DNA from: Deroplatys truncata
Taxonomy: Eukaryota > Arthropoda > Insecta > Mantodea > Mantidae
NCBI GenBank assembly: GCA_030765065.1
Contig: CM060983.1
Location: 45,072,067 to 45,136,066 of the forward strand
Reading direction: 5' to 3'
DNA length: 64,000 nt
Shown: in pieces, positions 10,540 to 21,796 of the stretch
How the letters are laid out: each line of letters starts with the position of its first letter
Position numbering within the stretch: position 1 is the stretch's first letter
Notes under the pieces: model-generated
The model's database searches: none
Told to the model about the DNA's origin: nothing
What the model saw: the letters and a program-made list of their open reading frames with translations, nothing else
Program-made: the position numbers and the translations under genes

Positions 10540-11705
10540 GTAAGTAATTATAAATTCAGATCTTATTTCTCTCAATGTACAGAGACCTGCATCTTCATTG
10601 ATGAATATCCAAAAAGGTTTCATCTTCTCTCTATAAGACCAGCAACTTGGAATAGTATTACGTCATTGCTATAGGAAATACGTGGCATAATGAGCCAATT
10701 ATTTGCAGTAATGAATACAATAACAACCTGTTTATAATGGTAGGATTGCATAAATAAGCATACATGCATTACATGAACTAGATGATATTATGTGATCTGA
10801 TTGTTATTCAAAAGGCACAATTCTCTGAAATTAAATAAAGAATTTGCCCACTGAAGACAGACACAGGCTCAGACTGAAAAGAGAGAAACCTGTTGCATGA
10901 ACATTTTAGCACTTAAAGCAAGCACTGACGTGTTCACACCAACAAAAATTCTCCACACGCTTGGCGCTCTGCTCATGCACATTTAATGTGCTGGGTGGGG
11001 CAGGTTATCGCTGTAAAGCGACATACGGGTGGCCTGCATCTCCTCCTACAGTCAAACTGTGACTACTGTCTTGTATTTACTTTCTTCATGGATCGGAACT
11101 AGCAACAGCAAACAGAATGCTACCATAAACTTACACTATATATTTAATTCAAATTACTTTATCTGCACATTATCGTTTATTTTTATACCTATAGCTTCTA
11201 CTAATAATAAATTATTTGTTAAAAGTAGGGTTCTAGTTTGCGAGTATGAATGTTTGCGAAAGGAAGGCCAAAGCACGAGTATCGCAATCCTATGAGCGAG
11301 ATTCTTGAAACATGAGAAATGACGTTAAAAACGAGATAAACACTCGTGTGTAGCGAGATATCACATGTTCTGATGTTTGTTGATTCGCTAGCAGTCATTT
11401 TCAGTGAAATTATTTTCAACATGTTTTGGTTACCCCAGGCAATAAAGCGATTACATGCTATATGTATATTGCTGTCTGGATTTTGGGGGGGGTAGTGTTA
11501 TTCTTTCTGCTGCTTCTGTAATTTCAGCTTGCTTCTTCCATTTCAGTTTCTTCTGGATACATAATTGCCGCCATTTAATCTTTATGTAGGTTATACTAGA
11601 TAAAAGAACAACAGCACAAGTCTGTCAATGTAAGGTATAGGTTAACTCCAAGACGAATTACGATAAATTGCAGTATGACGATTTGTATTATCAACAAATA
11701 ATGCT

Positions 11706-11996
11706 AGAGTCCGTGGTGTAGCAGTTACCATGCTGGCCTCTAGCTTCCGAGGTCGCGGATTCAAACCCGGCAGAGGGCGATGCGTTTTTTCGAGCGTAAA
11801 AATCCTTAGCATGGCTTCCTTCGGAAGGGAAGTAAAGCCGGTGGTCGCGTGTCGTAGATTTACGGCACGTAAAAGAACCTCAAGTCAGATAAAGGGGCCT
11901 CTGAGAAAAATTATAGGTCTTTCATAAAATGGGACGCTAAGGACCGCAGCAGTTAAAAGAGCGTCCACAAATAAAACTCAATTTAATTTAATTTAG
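11706..11996 (+). mobile_element. SINE (family S), full copy
   Basis: The tRNA-like head has an A-box region 'gtggtgtagcagttacc' and B-box 'ggattcaaaccc'. The body contains 'cttagcatggcttccttcg', 'gtagatttacggcacgtaaa' and 'gggacgctaaggacc'. It ends in AATTT repeats. The best of four copies in the window (16279, 19089, and 22854 on the minus strand). The 65-codon open frame across it is not a gene. Confidence 0.85.
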
Positions 11997-11997
11997 T

Positions 11998-12571
11998 CCC
12001 CGTCAACCTGTCAAAGTCATCGCTAAAAAAAAATCAGTTCGGCCCCAAAGTCCGGTGAAATTTTGAAGGAGTGATTCACTGGGAGTTTGTTCCAAACGAG
12101 TTTGCAGTCAATGCGGATATTTTTTCTCAACAACTGGAACAAGTTCATGAAATTTTGAGATGGAGATACCCAGCATTAGTTAACCGAAACAGGGTTCTCT
12201 TACACAGGACACCATACTGCACGAACAACCATGGCAAAAATTCAGGAATTGGAAAGAGTCGAACTGCTACCACATCCAGCATACAGCCCTGATTTTGCGC
12301 CTTCAGATTACCATCTGTTTCGATCCTAGTCCATTTCTTGCGTGGAAGAAATTTAAAAAAAAACATTGAAGCTGTGGAAGTGGGTCTCGCCGAATTCTTC
12401 TTCGCATCAAAAATCAGAGACTGGCACCGTCGCAGGATAATAAACCTCGCTGCAAGACGCTAATAATCATAAAATCTTATGGTCTCTACTTTGAAGAGTA
12501 GTTTCATTTCTTGTCAGTAAACGTTCCAAATAAAGTTTTGCTTAAAAATCGACAATACTTATGAGACACCA
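11998..12571 (+). pseudogene. mariner transposase C-terminal relic
   Basis: Reads GVIHWEFVPN, then the linker RYPALVNRNRVLL. After that comes a damaged form of the second catalytic block: about ten bases encoding the Asn-Ala-Arg region are missing, shifting the frame. Downstream in another frame are the third block (YSPDFAPSD) and a tail ending near 12465. It is a different mariner lineage from copies A-C. The 5' part is absent, and the tail of the SINE at 11706 abuts it. Confidence 0.7.
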
Positions 12572-12689
12572 TCATATTTGTTCACAAAATCACAGCAGTA
12601 AATTCATTTCGCAATGTAAACATTCAAATGTTTTATTCCTAGTAACAGGAGCTTAAAACGGCTAACGCTACGGGGGGAGGGAGGTGAAT

Positions 12690-12840
12690 ACAAAATGTGC
12701 TTTAATGAGCTCTACAATTCTTCTGAACTAAATTACTGTCTATCTGTTATGGTTTTCTAATTATACAAATTTATACCGAATTCAATCACATAAAAGGGAT
12801 TTCACAAGTTATTCCCAATATATTCAAGATATACATTTTA
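12690..12840 (+). repeat. Family H repeat, internal fragment
   Basis: Matches the H middle segment ('gtctatctgttatggtttt', then 'attcaagatatacatttta'). It is cut by, or joined to, the start of the reverse-oriented copy at 12841. Confidence 0.5.
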
Positions 12841-13672
12841 TACTACGTATAGTAAGTAGGGGAAGTATTGCATTCCACCCAAAAATTCCATACAAAGATT
12901 TCAGCGGAAATACATGTTTTGAGGCCTCCTGAATCCAAAAACAGCATTTTTGGAAACATGTCCGTGTGTGTGTGTGTGTCTGTGAACAGCATAACTCAGA
13001 AACGAACAGTTGGATAAACACCAAACTTGGTATTTAGGTTCAGTATCTTCCAGAGATGCGACACGAAGGTTTTCAAGAAAATCCCCCCACCCCAGATTAC
13101 CCTTTACATGGAACATTTTTCGAAAATTTTAATTTTCTCAAAAATGCCTCTAACGATTTTGATTAAAGTATCATATGTTTAAGACATTTTTATGGCAAAT
13201 AAAATGTATAGCTTGAATTTTCTGGGAATGTCTCCAAAAGTATTCTTCATTGTTAACGACTTTTGCACAACTGGTAAACCATAAGAGATAGACAACATTT
13301 TACTACACAAAAAATGTAGATCACGTTAAAATACACAATTTATGTCATATACATTTTTTTTTGTTGAGTGAACCATTTTAGAGAATTGCTTGTTATTCCC
13401 TTAAATTTGCCAATAATTATATTTTTTCTCAGATTCGGTATTCAATTTTTGTTTGTCCTGGTAATGCAAAGAAAATGGAATACTCATAGCAACCAGCTCT
13501 TAAAATATTTGACTATCGCTTAAAGCCTACGAATTCCCCTTGCATCTACAAGAAAATTAGCAATAAGATTAACATCTCGATATCTCGATTTACATGAAGC
13601 ATATGGAGAATAAGCGTTTGTAAAAATAGTTTTACAAGAGTAGAGAAACTCATGCGAGTGTAACACATCAGA
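12841..13672 (-). mobile_element. Family H element, near full length
   Basis: On the minus strand it begins TCTGATGTGTTACACTCGCA (reading from 13672) and ends with the palindromic TACTATACGTAGTA at 12841-12854. The terminal GAGAAAGT is missing. A (TG)n tract lies at 12964-12978. A frame of 71 codons (13116-12901) overlaps the microsatellite and recurs in other copies. Confidence 0.75.
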
Positions 13673-13678
13673 TTTTTT

Positions 13679-13786
13679 TGGATACAGGAGGCCTCAAAAC
13701 ATGTATTTCCGGTGAAATGTCGGTATCGAATTTTTAGGTGGAATGTCATACCATTTCTACCTACTATGTATGTGGTAGAGAGTAGT
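13679..13786 (+). repeat. Family H 3' terminal module alone
   Basis: Only the last ~105 bases of an H element ('ggatacaggaggcctcaaaa' to 'gtggtagagagtag'). It is fused directly to the T run that borders the preceding reverse copy. The same isolated module occurs at 23998, 48558, 50750 and 51712. Confidence 0.6.
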
Positions 13787-14164
13787 AATGTTTCTGTAAG
13801 TTGTTTTACAAAGAAACGTTGATAAAGAAGCGCAAGAGATGCTGGAATGTTTTTCATCAAGTGAACTGCACACCGTGGTGTTTGTGAAACGTGAATGAGG
13901 GTTTGATCACAAGGCTCGGAGCAATAAAACGCATTTAGCGCCATGTTATTGCGTCTCAGCCCGGCAGCAAACACCGTGAAATTAAGCGGCATTCTACCGC
14001 CGTGATTCCCAGCTGGGGGTCCGCAGCAAACAGAAACACCGTCTAAAAACAGAGGAAGCTATGGGCGAATATCACATTACTACACTCAACTTAGTGCTTG
14101 TGTTCCCTTCTCTGTTTGGTAGGCTGGATATTATAAGCGGGCAGCTAGTTTCTTGTCTTTCTGC

Positions 14165-14240
14165 TTATACTTAGGTATAAACAGATTTGTATTCCATCCA
14201 AAAATTCGATTTAAAAAAAAAGTATTTTTAGAAGAAGGTC

Positions 14241-14277
<37 letters not shown>

Positions 14278-14865
14278 ACAGTGTAACTCAAAAACGAACA
14301 TTCGGTTAAATACCAAACTTGGTATTTAAGTTCAGATTACTCCAAAGATGTATCACGAGGAGTTTCAAGAAAATTCCGCAGCACAAACTACGCTTTACAT
14401 GGAAAAATGTCCATTTTTTTATTTTATAAAAAGTGCTCTAATGATATTACTTATAAACGCAGATACAAAAAAACTTACTACACAAAAATATATACATCTC
14501 GTTAAAACACATAATTTACCCCAAGTATTTTTGTAGCATTTACCATTTCCCAGATACTCGTTATTATTGGTGTGAAGTGTCAAATACTTTAAACTTTTTT
14601 CAACTGTTATGCCGGTATTTGTATTCTCTCTCTCGGTCATGCAAAGAGAAGAGAATTTCAAAGCCATCACATAACGACCGGCATGTTAAAACATTTGACT
14701 AATACTTAAGTCTATTATATTCCGCTTGTAGCTATACAGAAATGTGTGATAAAAGCCATTTCTGCAAATTTGTATCTCGATTAAGATGAAGCACATAGAA
14801 GAATAAGCCTTTGTAGGGATAATTTGTAGAGAAATGGGTAGAGAAAACCATGTAATAGATTTTTT
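14165..14865 (-). mobile_element. Family H element, older copy
   Basis: A reverse-oriented copy with a (GT)n tract at 14243-14273, 'aaataccaaacttggtattt', and an end near 14860 ('gtagagaaaaccatgtaatagatt'). It is diverged and lacks a clean terminal module. The frames inside are incidental. Confidence 0.6.
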
Positions 14866-14884
14866 CTTTCACGATCCTTGTTAT

Positions 14885-15120
14885 GTTTACCTTCCTCTAC
14901 AAGGTAATAGAGGTACTGTATTCAAACCAAAACTTCAACATGAAGATTTCACTGAAAACACGCGCTTTGAAGCAGTCTGAGCCAAAAACAGTGTCTATTA
15001 TAAAAAAAAAAAGCTTCGTATCAATAACCACATGCTCATTAAACACCAAACTTGGCATTTAAGTTCAGCATCTTGCAAGCGACAGAAAAAAAAATGTTAT
15101 TTTTGAAAGATTAAATCTTG
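14885..15120 (-). repeat. Family H repeat, fragment
   Basis: Has the terminal-module text ('gatttcactgaaaacacg') followed by 'aaacaccaaacttggcattt'. It is truncated before the middle of the element. Confidence 0.45.
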
Positions 15121-15344
15121 GATAAATTGATGAAAATCAAAAAATTCTCCGTCCCTCCGGCAGATTTATTAAAAACCAAACAAATAAAAACACTGACAAG
15201 AATTCCAACTTCATTTAGATATTCAGTACAGTACAACAAACGGCTTAGGCTACGGTACACATACACAACCTCTCCTAATACGTCAACAATAATTTGCTTC
15301 TTAGGTCTTTATAATGTCAGGGCGAAGAGTTTATTAGAAACTAA

Positions 15345-15397
15345 AATTTGAAAATCTTTGGAAGATGCTGAACTTAAATGCAAAGGTTGGCGCGCGC

Positions 15398-15442
<45 letters not shown>

Positions 15443-15530
15443 CTTTTTGTAAGAATGATTCTTTTTCAGAATATAGAGGTTCAAAGCATATATGTCCGAT
15501 GAAATCGCGATATAAAAAAAGCTCTTTTAC
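15345..15530 (+). repeat. Family H repeat, fragment with expanded (CACG)n/(CA)n
   Basis: Contains 'aagatgctgaacttaaatgc', then a CG/CA microsatellite at about 15391-15443, then 'ggttcaaagcatatatgtcc'. The microsatellite sits where all H copies carry theirs, but here it is CG-rich. Confidence 0.5.
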
Positions 15531-15539
15531 ATATTAACA

Positions 15540-16262
15540 AGTCTCCCCAAAAAGCCCACTTCACTATCTTCAATGATTCCTTAAGTGCACTACCAGCTAC
15601 ACAAAAATCTGAGCCCTCCCATGCAATGGTACATTTGTTCCTTGTGCCCCAAAATTAACAACACAGGGAAAAAGGTGTCCTTGATATGGATTCCCTCCCA
15701 TATAGGTTTAGATCGATGCGCTAAAGAAGCATCCGGACATCCTGTAAGTGACCCATCTATAGCCTCCTTGCATCCCTTCATTCAACGAGCGTTCATGCAA
15801 AACTGGAAGACAGAGTGCTTATCACTTGATAGCAAACTTCATGAAGCTCGTTCAGGCTGTACCAACTTTTTCCAACCTCTACGTACACTCAAACGACGAA
15901 ATCAAGTAATAATCTCCCGTCTAAGAATTGGACACTACAAACTGACGCACTCTTTTCTTCTAGTCAAAGCCCAGACTCCAACCTGTGCCAACTGCAACAC
16001 GTCATTAACCATCCAACCCAACATTGTGGACTGCCCATTGTACACATAGTGTAGACAACCAGCCAGTATCTTGGATTTCTCCAGTGCCGTGAACAAATCA
16101 GAAAAGATAAGAAAACTTTACGGTTTCTTAAGGATATTAATCTGCATGAAAAGCGTAAAAATGTAAACTTCTGTGTTAATGTTGAAATAATGTATCTGTT
16201 ATAAAATTATGAAAGGTCGTGCCAAGACCAAGCAGTCGAAACGACCAAAATAATTTATTTAC
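15540..16262 (+). pseudogene. Non-LTR retrotransposon 3' end: RNase H and C-terminal zinc motif
   Basis: Encodes the tail of a Jockey/I-like LINE polymerase protein. The RNase H signature LIWIPSHIGLDRCAKEAS is visible, preceded in another frame by FNDSLSAL. Next come IISRLRIGHYKLTHSFLL and CANCNTSLTIQP, the Cys-rich tail typical of these LINEs. A stop truncates the frame at 16047. The 3' untranslated part includes 'aagaccaagcagtcgaaacg' and a TTTA-like tail near 16250. The reverse transcriptase domain is absent, so this is a 5'-truncated and frameshifted insertion. Confidence 0.8.
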
Positions 16263-16278
16263 ATACATATACACCTGT

Positions 16279-16545
16279 ATAATGTTTGCCTCTAGTTCCC
16301 AAGGTCACGGGTTCAAACCTAGCGGAGGGCGATGGAATTTTTCGGGCGTAAACATTCTTAGCATGGCTTCCTTCGGAAGGGAAGTAAAGCCTGCGGTCCC
16401 GTGTCGTAGATTTACGGCACGTAAAAGAACCTCAAGCCTGATAAAGAGGCCTCTGAGCAAAATTACCGGTCTTTCACGCCCAATATAGAATGGGACGCTA
16501 AGGACCATAGTAGTTAAACAGCGTTCATAAATAAAACTCAATTAT
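16279..16545 (+). mobile_element. SINE (family S), head-truncated
   Basis: Starts within the tRNA-like head ('gcctctagttcccaaggtc') and keeps the B-box 'gggttcaaacc' and the whole body, ending 'ttcataaataaaactcaatt'. It follows the LINE tail at 16262 directly. A LINE tail supplies the kind of machinery that mobilises SINEs, but nothing shows these two are partners. Confidence 0.8.
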
Positions 16546-16581
16546 TCTACCTGCTATAGATAAGTAACACAGAAAGTAATA

Positions 16582-17341
16582 CAGTAAAACCCCGCTTATC
16601 CGAAACGACGAACGAGGAAAAAAAAAGAAAGAAAAAAAAAACTAAGAAATAAATAAAAGTCGGATATGATCATATTTACGTTAGCAATGTTACTGCGACA
16701 ATTGGCAATGTTCTTTTGCACCAACCCAATTCCGGTACAGGTAGGTTGGTATTGCATGTCCTCACCCCCTTCCGCACATTCCAAGAGATATTGCGCGTTA
16801 CAACTGTTAACTGTTTGCATGCGCATTGTTATTCTACTGTTGGTGTTGGTCAGGGTGGTTTATTTGTGTTTTAAGATGTCCGCGAAACTAAAACTTGTAA
16901 AAAGTATTGAACACAAACTTGAAGCCGACAGCACACGAAGGATTCAAAGCATTAGAGGAAGATTATTACAAATTCGCATTCAAATATTAACGGGAAATAA
17001 TGAATTACGGCACTATCAATTACACAAAACTTTTTGGGTTGACTTGCGTTTTGTAAAACAAAGCAGTGAATGAACACCAACAGATACAGTGCTTTTCAAA
17101 CAGTAGAGCGATACAGATGCTCGCAAACGTTGCGAGAAGAAAGTTCAGGAAAAAAATTTCTGATTTTATGAAATAGTCTTTGTGAATACTGTGATGCATC
17201 TTTCAATACTGTATACATTGATAGATTGCATTTGAAATGCAATTTTCGCTATTTAAAATCGCTACCACCGATTATCTGAAAAAAAATGCGTTAACCGAAA
17301 AGGCTCTGTCCTCTTCAGTTCGGTTAAGCGGGGTTCTACTG
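16582..17341 (+). mobile_element. pogo/Tigger-like element, internally deleted
   Basis: Ends CAGTAAAACCCCGCTTATCC and, inverted, CAGTAGAACCCCGCTTAACC, with TA on both sides (16580-16581 and 17342-17343). This is the classic Tigger/pogo terminal repeat. At 760 bp it is far shorter than an autonomous element. A frame to 17073 contains MSAKLKLVKSIEHKLEA (from about 16876), which could be the start of the CENP-B-like DNA-binding domain. No DDE catalytic region remains. Confidence 0.8.
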
Positions 17342-17344
17342 TAC

Positions 17345-17515
17345 TAGCATGAGCTAGCGAGATAGCTCCGCGTTAACGTGTGAAGCTGACATTCGGGAGT
17401 TCTTGGGTTCGATTCCCGGTCGGCAACTGACAATGGGTTTTTTCGTGGTTTCCTCGGGTCGGTAGGCGAATCCTGCTGTGGTTCCTCTTCTACCACAATT
17501 TTCTGTCTTTATATT
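17345..17515 (+). mobile_element. tRNA-headed SINE
   Basis: The head reads 'gctagcgagatagctccgcg' with B-box 'gggttcgattccc' at about 17404. The body core reads 'ttcgtggtttcctcgggtcg' and 'taggcgaatcctgctg'. It lies two bases from the pogo-like element. The head differs from that at 6070 while the core is shared. Confidence 0.65.
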
Positions 17516-17799
17516 ACCTTTAAGGTAAAAAAGCTTAAATGGTACAGATAATTCTTGTTTTAAAGTGTATGAACCCATTCTCCTGAAACACCTGTCCTTG
17601 ATGAACTTGGTGGCAAGAGTCTTTACGTACGTGCCTAAGAAGGGTTTTCTAGCTACCAAGGCTGATAAGACAATGGGGCTGCTGTATAATAAGACTATAA
17701 ATCGTTTCTCGCCGCTCTCCGGCTTGTTAGCCGGCAGCGAACTGACGATAATGCCGGATTGTTATTAATCAAAAGGCGTATTACTTTCAGCTTACTTTC

Positions 17800-18310
17800 C
17801 CGCAGAAACAGAAGTAACGTGGCTTGTTAGCAGGTCGTTAGGCTTTGCCAGATAAAGTTCTCTATTGTATCTAATCCGCGGCGAGGAACGCTGCAGCGCA
17901 CAGATGAGAGAAAAAGATTGTCCTTTAGGGTTTTCACTTAACTGTAAAATGTACCAGACACAAAAAAAAAAAAAAAAAAAAGGAAATTTTATTTTTCTCT
18001 TTTTCCTCTTTATCCTTTTGTAGCTGTAACCCCAGGATTAGAGCGAGGCCTGTATCACTTCCTGCAGTTTCCTTTAAATCTGCCAGCGCCTTCCACCTTC
18101 TTTTCTCGCGAGCTTCTACATTGAACTACTTTTACTGCCTCTCACCCCGCCCAAGAAGCCGAATTCTGTAAATATTTCACTACTCAGAATTGAACACTAT
18201 TTCTTGTAGTTCTTATGTTATTTTTTTCTCTATTTTATATGTTTTTATATTTTACGTCGCTTTAACTCCTTGGTCAATCGCGACGGATCTGTTGGTTGAT
18301 AATTCTTAAA
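17800..18310. other. Unassigned interval
   Basis: Holds an A run at 17958-17980 and T-rich stretches. I see no transposon motif, promoter or coding signal. Confidence 0.5.
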
Positions 18311-18314
18311 ACGA

Positions 18315-18575
18315 TGTGTGATGGACAGTTAAGTCTTCTAGGTCTCATCCCTGTAACCACCCGCTCCCAGTCACGTGTCACAGAGACCCTAGCGCATAGC
18401 TACCGAATCTTCTGCTTCGTGCCGTGCAGACGGCATTACGGTGCCGTCCAGTCAAACCGCCGCCGCTCCCATATAAAGGCGGACGGTTAGCCTTCTAGGT
18501 CTCATCCCTGTAACCACCCACTTCATTCCGTGCAGATGGCATTAGGGTGCCGTCCAGTCCAATCGCCGCCCTCGC
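18315..18575. repeat. Imperfect tandem duplication
   Basis: Unit 1 (about 18323-18478) and unit 2 (about 18483-18575) share 'cttctaggtctcatccctgt' and then 'gcattacggtgccgtccagt' (or 'gcattagggtgccgtccag'). Unit 2 lacks about 55 internal bases. The region is GC-rich with no coding frame kept between the units. Confidence 0.65.
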
Positions 18576-18942
18576 CTATGTTCTTAATAGGAGGCTAAAT
18601 GGCGAAAATTGCAAAAAATATTACAAGTTTAGTTTCTTGCGCAGGCCTATCAACTGGAATTTCCTCTTTAATTTGATATATTTTTATGGTCGACCACACT
18701 TATAATACGCTGTTTACATGTGACGTAACTGAACTATAATGGCATCCGTTATACTTCAGCAACTCATTATCTTACTCGGCGGCGCGCGCAGTTCACCCAT
18801 ATCTTTTAACACCAAAGCAGATATGTATATTTAAAATAAAATAAATTATGCTAAATGTAATTTCAATATTCTAATAAATGGAGTTCATTTCCTTTGCTTT
18901 AATAGAGGGATGTCTCCGAGCGACCCTCCAGTGGTCGGGTGG

Positions 18943-19085
18943 TCAAGCCTGGAAATGTTAGAGAACTCGGTGCCTCTGTCGACTTGCGCCGCCCTCGCTC
19001 TGCGGATCACTCGCCTCATCCGCTCCTCCAGGGGGTGTATGCACAAAAGATCCATTGGGTTAGACTTGCAAGGTGTTCCCTCCGT
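18943..19085 (+). repeat. GC-rich dispersed repeat, copy 2
   Basis: Partner of 6440-6605. It ends just before the SINE at 19089, whereas copy 1 follows a different SINE. The GC-rich frames of 69 and 84 codons across it are products of composition. Confidence 0.45.
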
Positions 19086-19088
19086 TGT

Positions 19089-19312
19089 CGTCTTCGGTGG
19101 TCTAGTGGTACCATGCTAGCCCCTAGTTCCCGAGGTCACGGGTTCAACCCCGGCAGAGGGCGATGGATTTTTTCCGGTTGTAAAAATCCTTAGCATGGCT
19201 TCCTTCGGAAGGGAAGTAAAGCCGGTGTCGTAGATTTACGGCACGTAAAAGAACCTCAAGTCTGATGAAGGGGCCTCTGAGCAAAATTTCCGGTCTTTCG
19301 CGGACATCATTT
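19089..19312 (+). mobile_element. SINE (family S), tail-truncated
   Basis: Has the cleanest head of the four copies: 'cggtggtctagtggtacc' (A box, tRNA-Val/Glu-like) and 'gggttcaacccc' (B box). The body stops after 'atttccggtctttcgcg', losing the 'gggacgctaagg' end. Confidence 0.8.
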
Positions 19313-20028
19313 AATTTCACTTGTGGTGTAATCAAATTTTAAATCCAACACTATGCATTTTGTTGAGCCCAGTTAAGATGGACAATGATCGTGATGAAAG
19401 ATAGACACACAGATAAGCCCTGGCACTTATAGCACTCTATACCAATTAGTGCGGTACATTCAGGTTGTAATCTTAAGTTACAATACAATGCAATAGAATT
19501 TAATGCTTAGCCATGTCCATAGTGAAAAATGTGTAACATATTGAGTCTACTAACAAAGCTGTAAAAGTGCCTAAAGTCGTAAAAAGGCCTCCGCCGTCGT
19601 AGATTTTACGGACAAGTCGTAAAAGTTGTCATGTATGCTTGCCCTATTACCAAATAATGGACACCTGCAACAGGGTCGCCGAAGTAGTTTTCAGTGATGC
19701 TCACATTTGACAATGTTATTATTGACTGCTTTAATTTTTTACATTTCTGTCCATTTAACAGCGATATTTAACAGGCGGTCTTTCTTCGTAAGTAACCCAC
19801 TCCATTTCAGTGGATTCTGTCACTTCTTTGTATTGCAGAATGGAAAAGTGTAGTCACATGCAAAAGATCTTGTCGATCTCCCAGATCGATCTTAATACTA
19901 TGTGTTTGCTTCATAAATTTGTCAAAAATCATTATGCAGCTTCATCTGATAACCGAGGTAAACCTCGCGAAACAGAAGTTAACCTATGAAGAAACAATGG
20001 GGAGTACGAAGGAATGTTTATTCTGACT

Positions 20029-20981
20029 TGAGGCAGTGTTTTTAACACTTAAATGATTTCAGTAAAATTATATAATGTGTAAAATCAATAACAGCCCGCC
20101 TTGAAGCAATATGTGTATGTAATAATTTGTAAAATGTATGTAACAGTCATTGCATATGCTTATATTATTGTAAACATGTTCAATAATGTTATGTGAATGC
20201 ATTACATAATTTAATAATGTAGGAGCTGTGAGAAATAGGTCAAACGTTGCTAACAAAGAGGTAACAATGAGGTAACCTTGAGTCAATAATGAGTAAGAAA
20301 GTTTAATAGTACTACTTGTGATTCTTGGAGTAACAATAATGTAATTTTAGTGACAGTTTATAAAAATAGCCAATCAACAACCAGAAAAAAAGCTTTAATT
20401 AAATGCAGGTATTCTATTGGAGTAGGATTAGCCAATCAGAGACTTGAAATACAGAAATTTACAAGTTTAGACGGTTGAAATCTATTCAGTTGCCTCCAAA
20501 CAGTGTTACTAATCAGGCGCGAGATGCGTCCTCGAGAAATATAATACGTATTCGTGTGAGACGAAAATAGTATAAGTATTAAAAAGTGCAAGTATTAAAT
20601 AAAAGATTCTCACAGCTCTCTATATCAGTGAAGTGCTATTTAATTTGTGTCAAGGATTAATAAAATTGAGTGAATTAAAACTTAAAATCTGCGTAAGCCT
20701 ACATTCTTGTCGCATCACGTCATGCCAAGATATCCATGTCTTTAAAATAATACTGACGCAGCCGAGGCAAACATAAATATTAAATATTTAAAGAAACAGT
20801 TTAATTACAAAGTTAATATTTTTTTTAAACTTGGGGCGAAGGCTACCGGAAACTGTTTACTATACGTGCGGTTGCAACAACTACAAGTTCGGCTCCCCAA
20901 CAGATGAAATATAATACAACTCCTTCAATAATACTCCTACTTCAAAGTGACTTTCCATACGTGAAACAACAACATACTTCA
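20029..20981 (+). mobile_element. LTR of a retrotransposon (LTR-A), copy 1
   Basis: Starts TGAGGCAGTGTTTTTAACAC and ends in CA three bases before a primer-binding-site match. An AATAAA polyA-type signal lies near 20598. The first ~145 bases recur at 63855 in the same orientation. No gag or pol frame follows, so only the 5' LTR and leader survive. The boundaries are read from TG...CA and the primer site, not from a second LTR. Confidence 0.55.
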
Positions 20982-20984
20982 AAT

Positions 20985-21000
20985 TGGCGCCCAACATGGG
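20985..21000 (+). other. Primer-binding-site-like motif after LTR-A
   Basis: TGGCGCCCAACATGGG closely resembles the tRNA-Lys-complementary primer site of many retroelements. Its position just downstream of a TG...CA block supports reading that block as an LTR. A short duplication ('tgactttccatacgt' at 20948 and 21030) surrounds it. Confidence 0.55.
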
Positions 21001-21796
21001 CAAATAACGTAACAAACCATCATCTTCAAACTGACTTTCCATACGTAGCAGCAAACAACGTAAAAATAAACTACTTCAGACTGGATGTAAAAAAGATGAG
21101 TGTGGGCAGTCCTAAGCGTTGCAGGGGATGTGTTAAGCTTTTTTTGACCACCACGCTTTAAGCGTCGTGAACTGTAATAAAATGCTAGTCTAAGTTTATT
21201 TGCTACACAAAAGTACTATATAAATGGTTCACGTCTTTTTGGCTGAGAATACAGCGGAATTTCAATTTTCCCCAGGCGCAAGCTGGAATATTTACAAAGC
21301 ATTTTAGTCCGGATCTCAACACACACACATATTTTGAACCGCCTGAAAATTTAAACAGCCTGTTCTGCCTGACGGGCTGCCTTTCTACCAGATATGCGAT
21401 AGCAGGGAAAAATTGGCGATCGGCTCTTCCCAAGAGGATGAACGGAGAATAATTCAGGATCATGCATGTGTAATCTCAGTCGAATTCTGTAGCAGGCAAT
21501 CAACCTAATTGAACATATCCGTTCCCCAAGGATAGAACTGGCGAAGTTTCCTGGAAGCATTTCATTATGCAGCGTCATTTTTAGAAGCACTCGTTCTATG
21601 TTTTAATTATTTTAAGGCTATTTTGCCTCAAAACGGGCCTTGCTTGAAGCGTGCCTGAAGGCGTTAAGTGATGGATCTACATTCCAGTAATATCTGCGTT
21701 TTGGAGCTCTGTTTGTACCTGACATATATTTCCTTTTCTACAGCTGATTTCGAAAACCGCCATGCTGATCTATTTCATTTGACCACCTAGCTAGGA

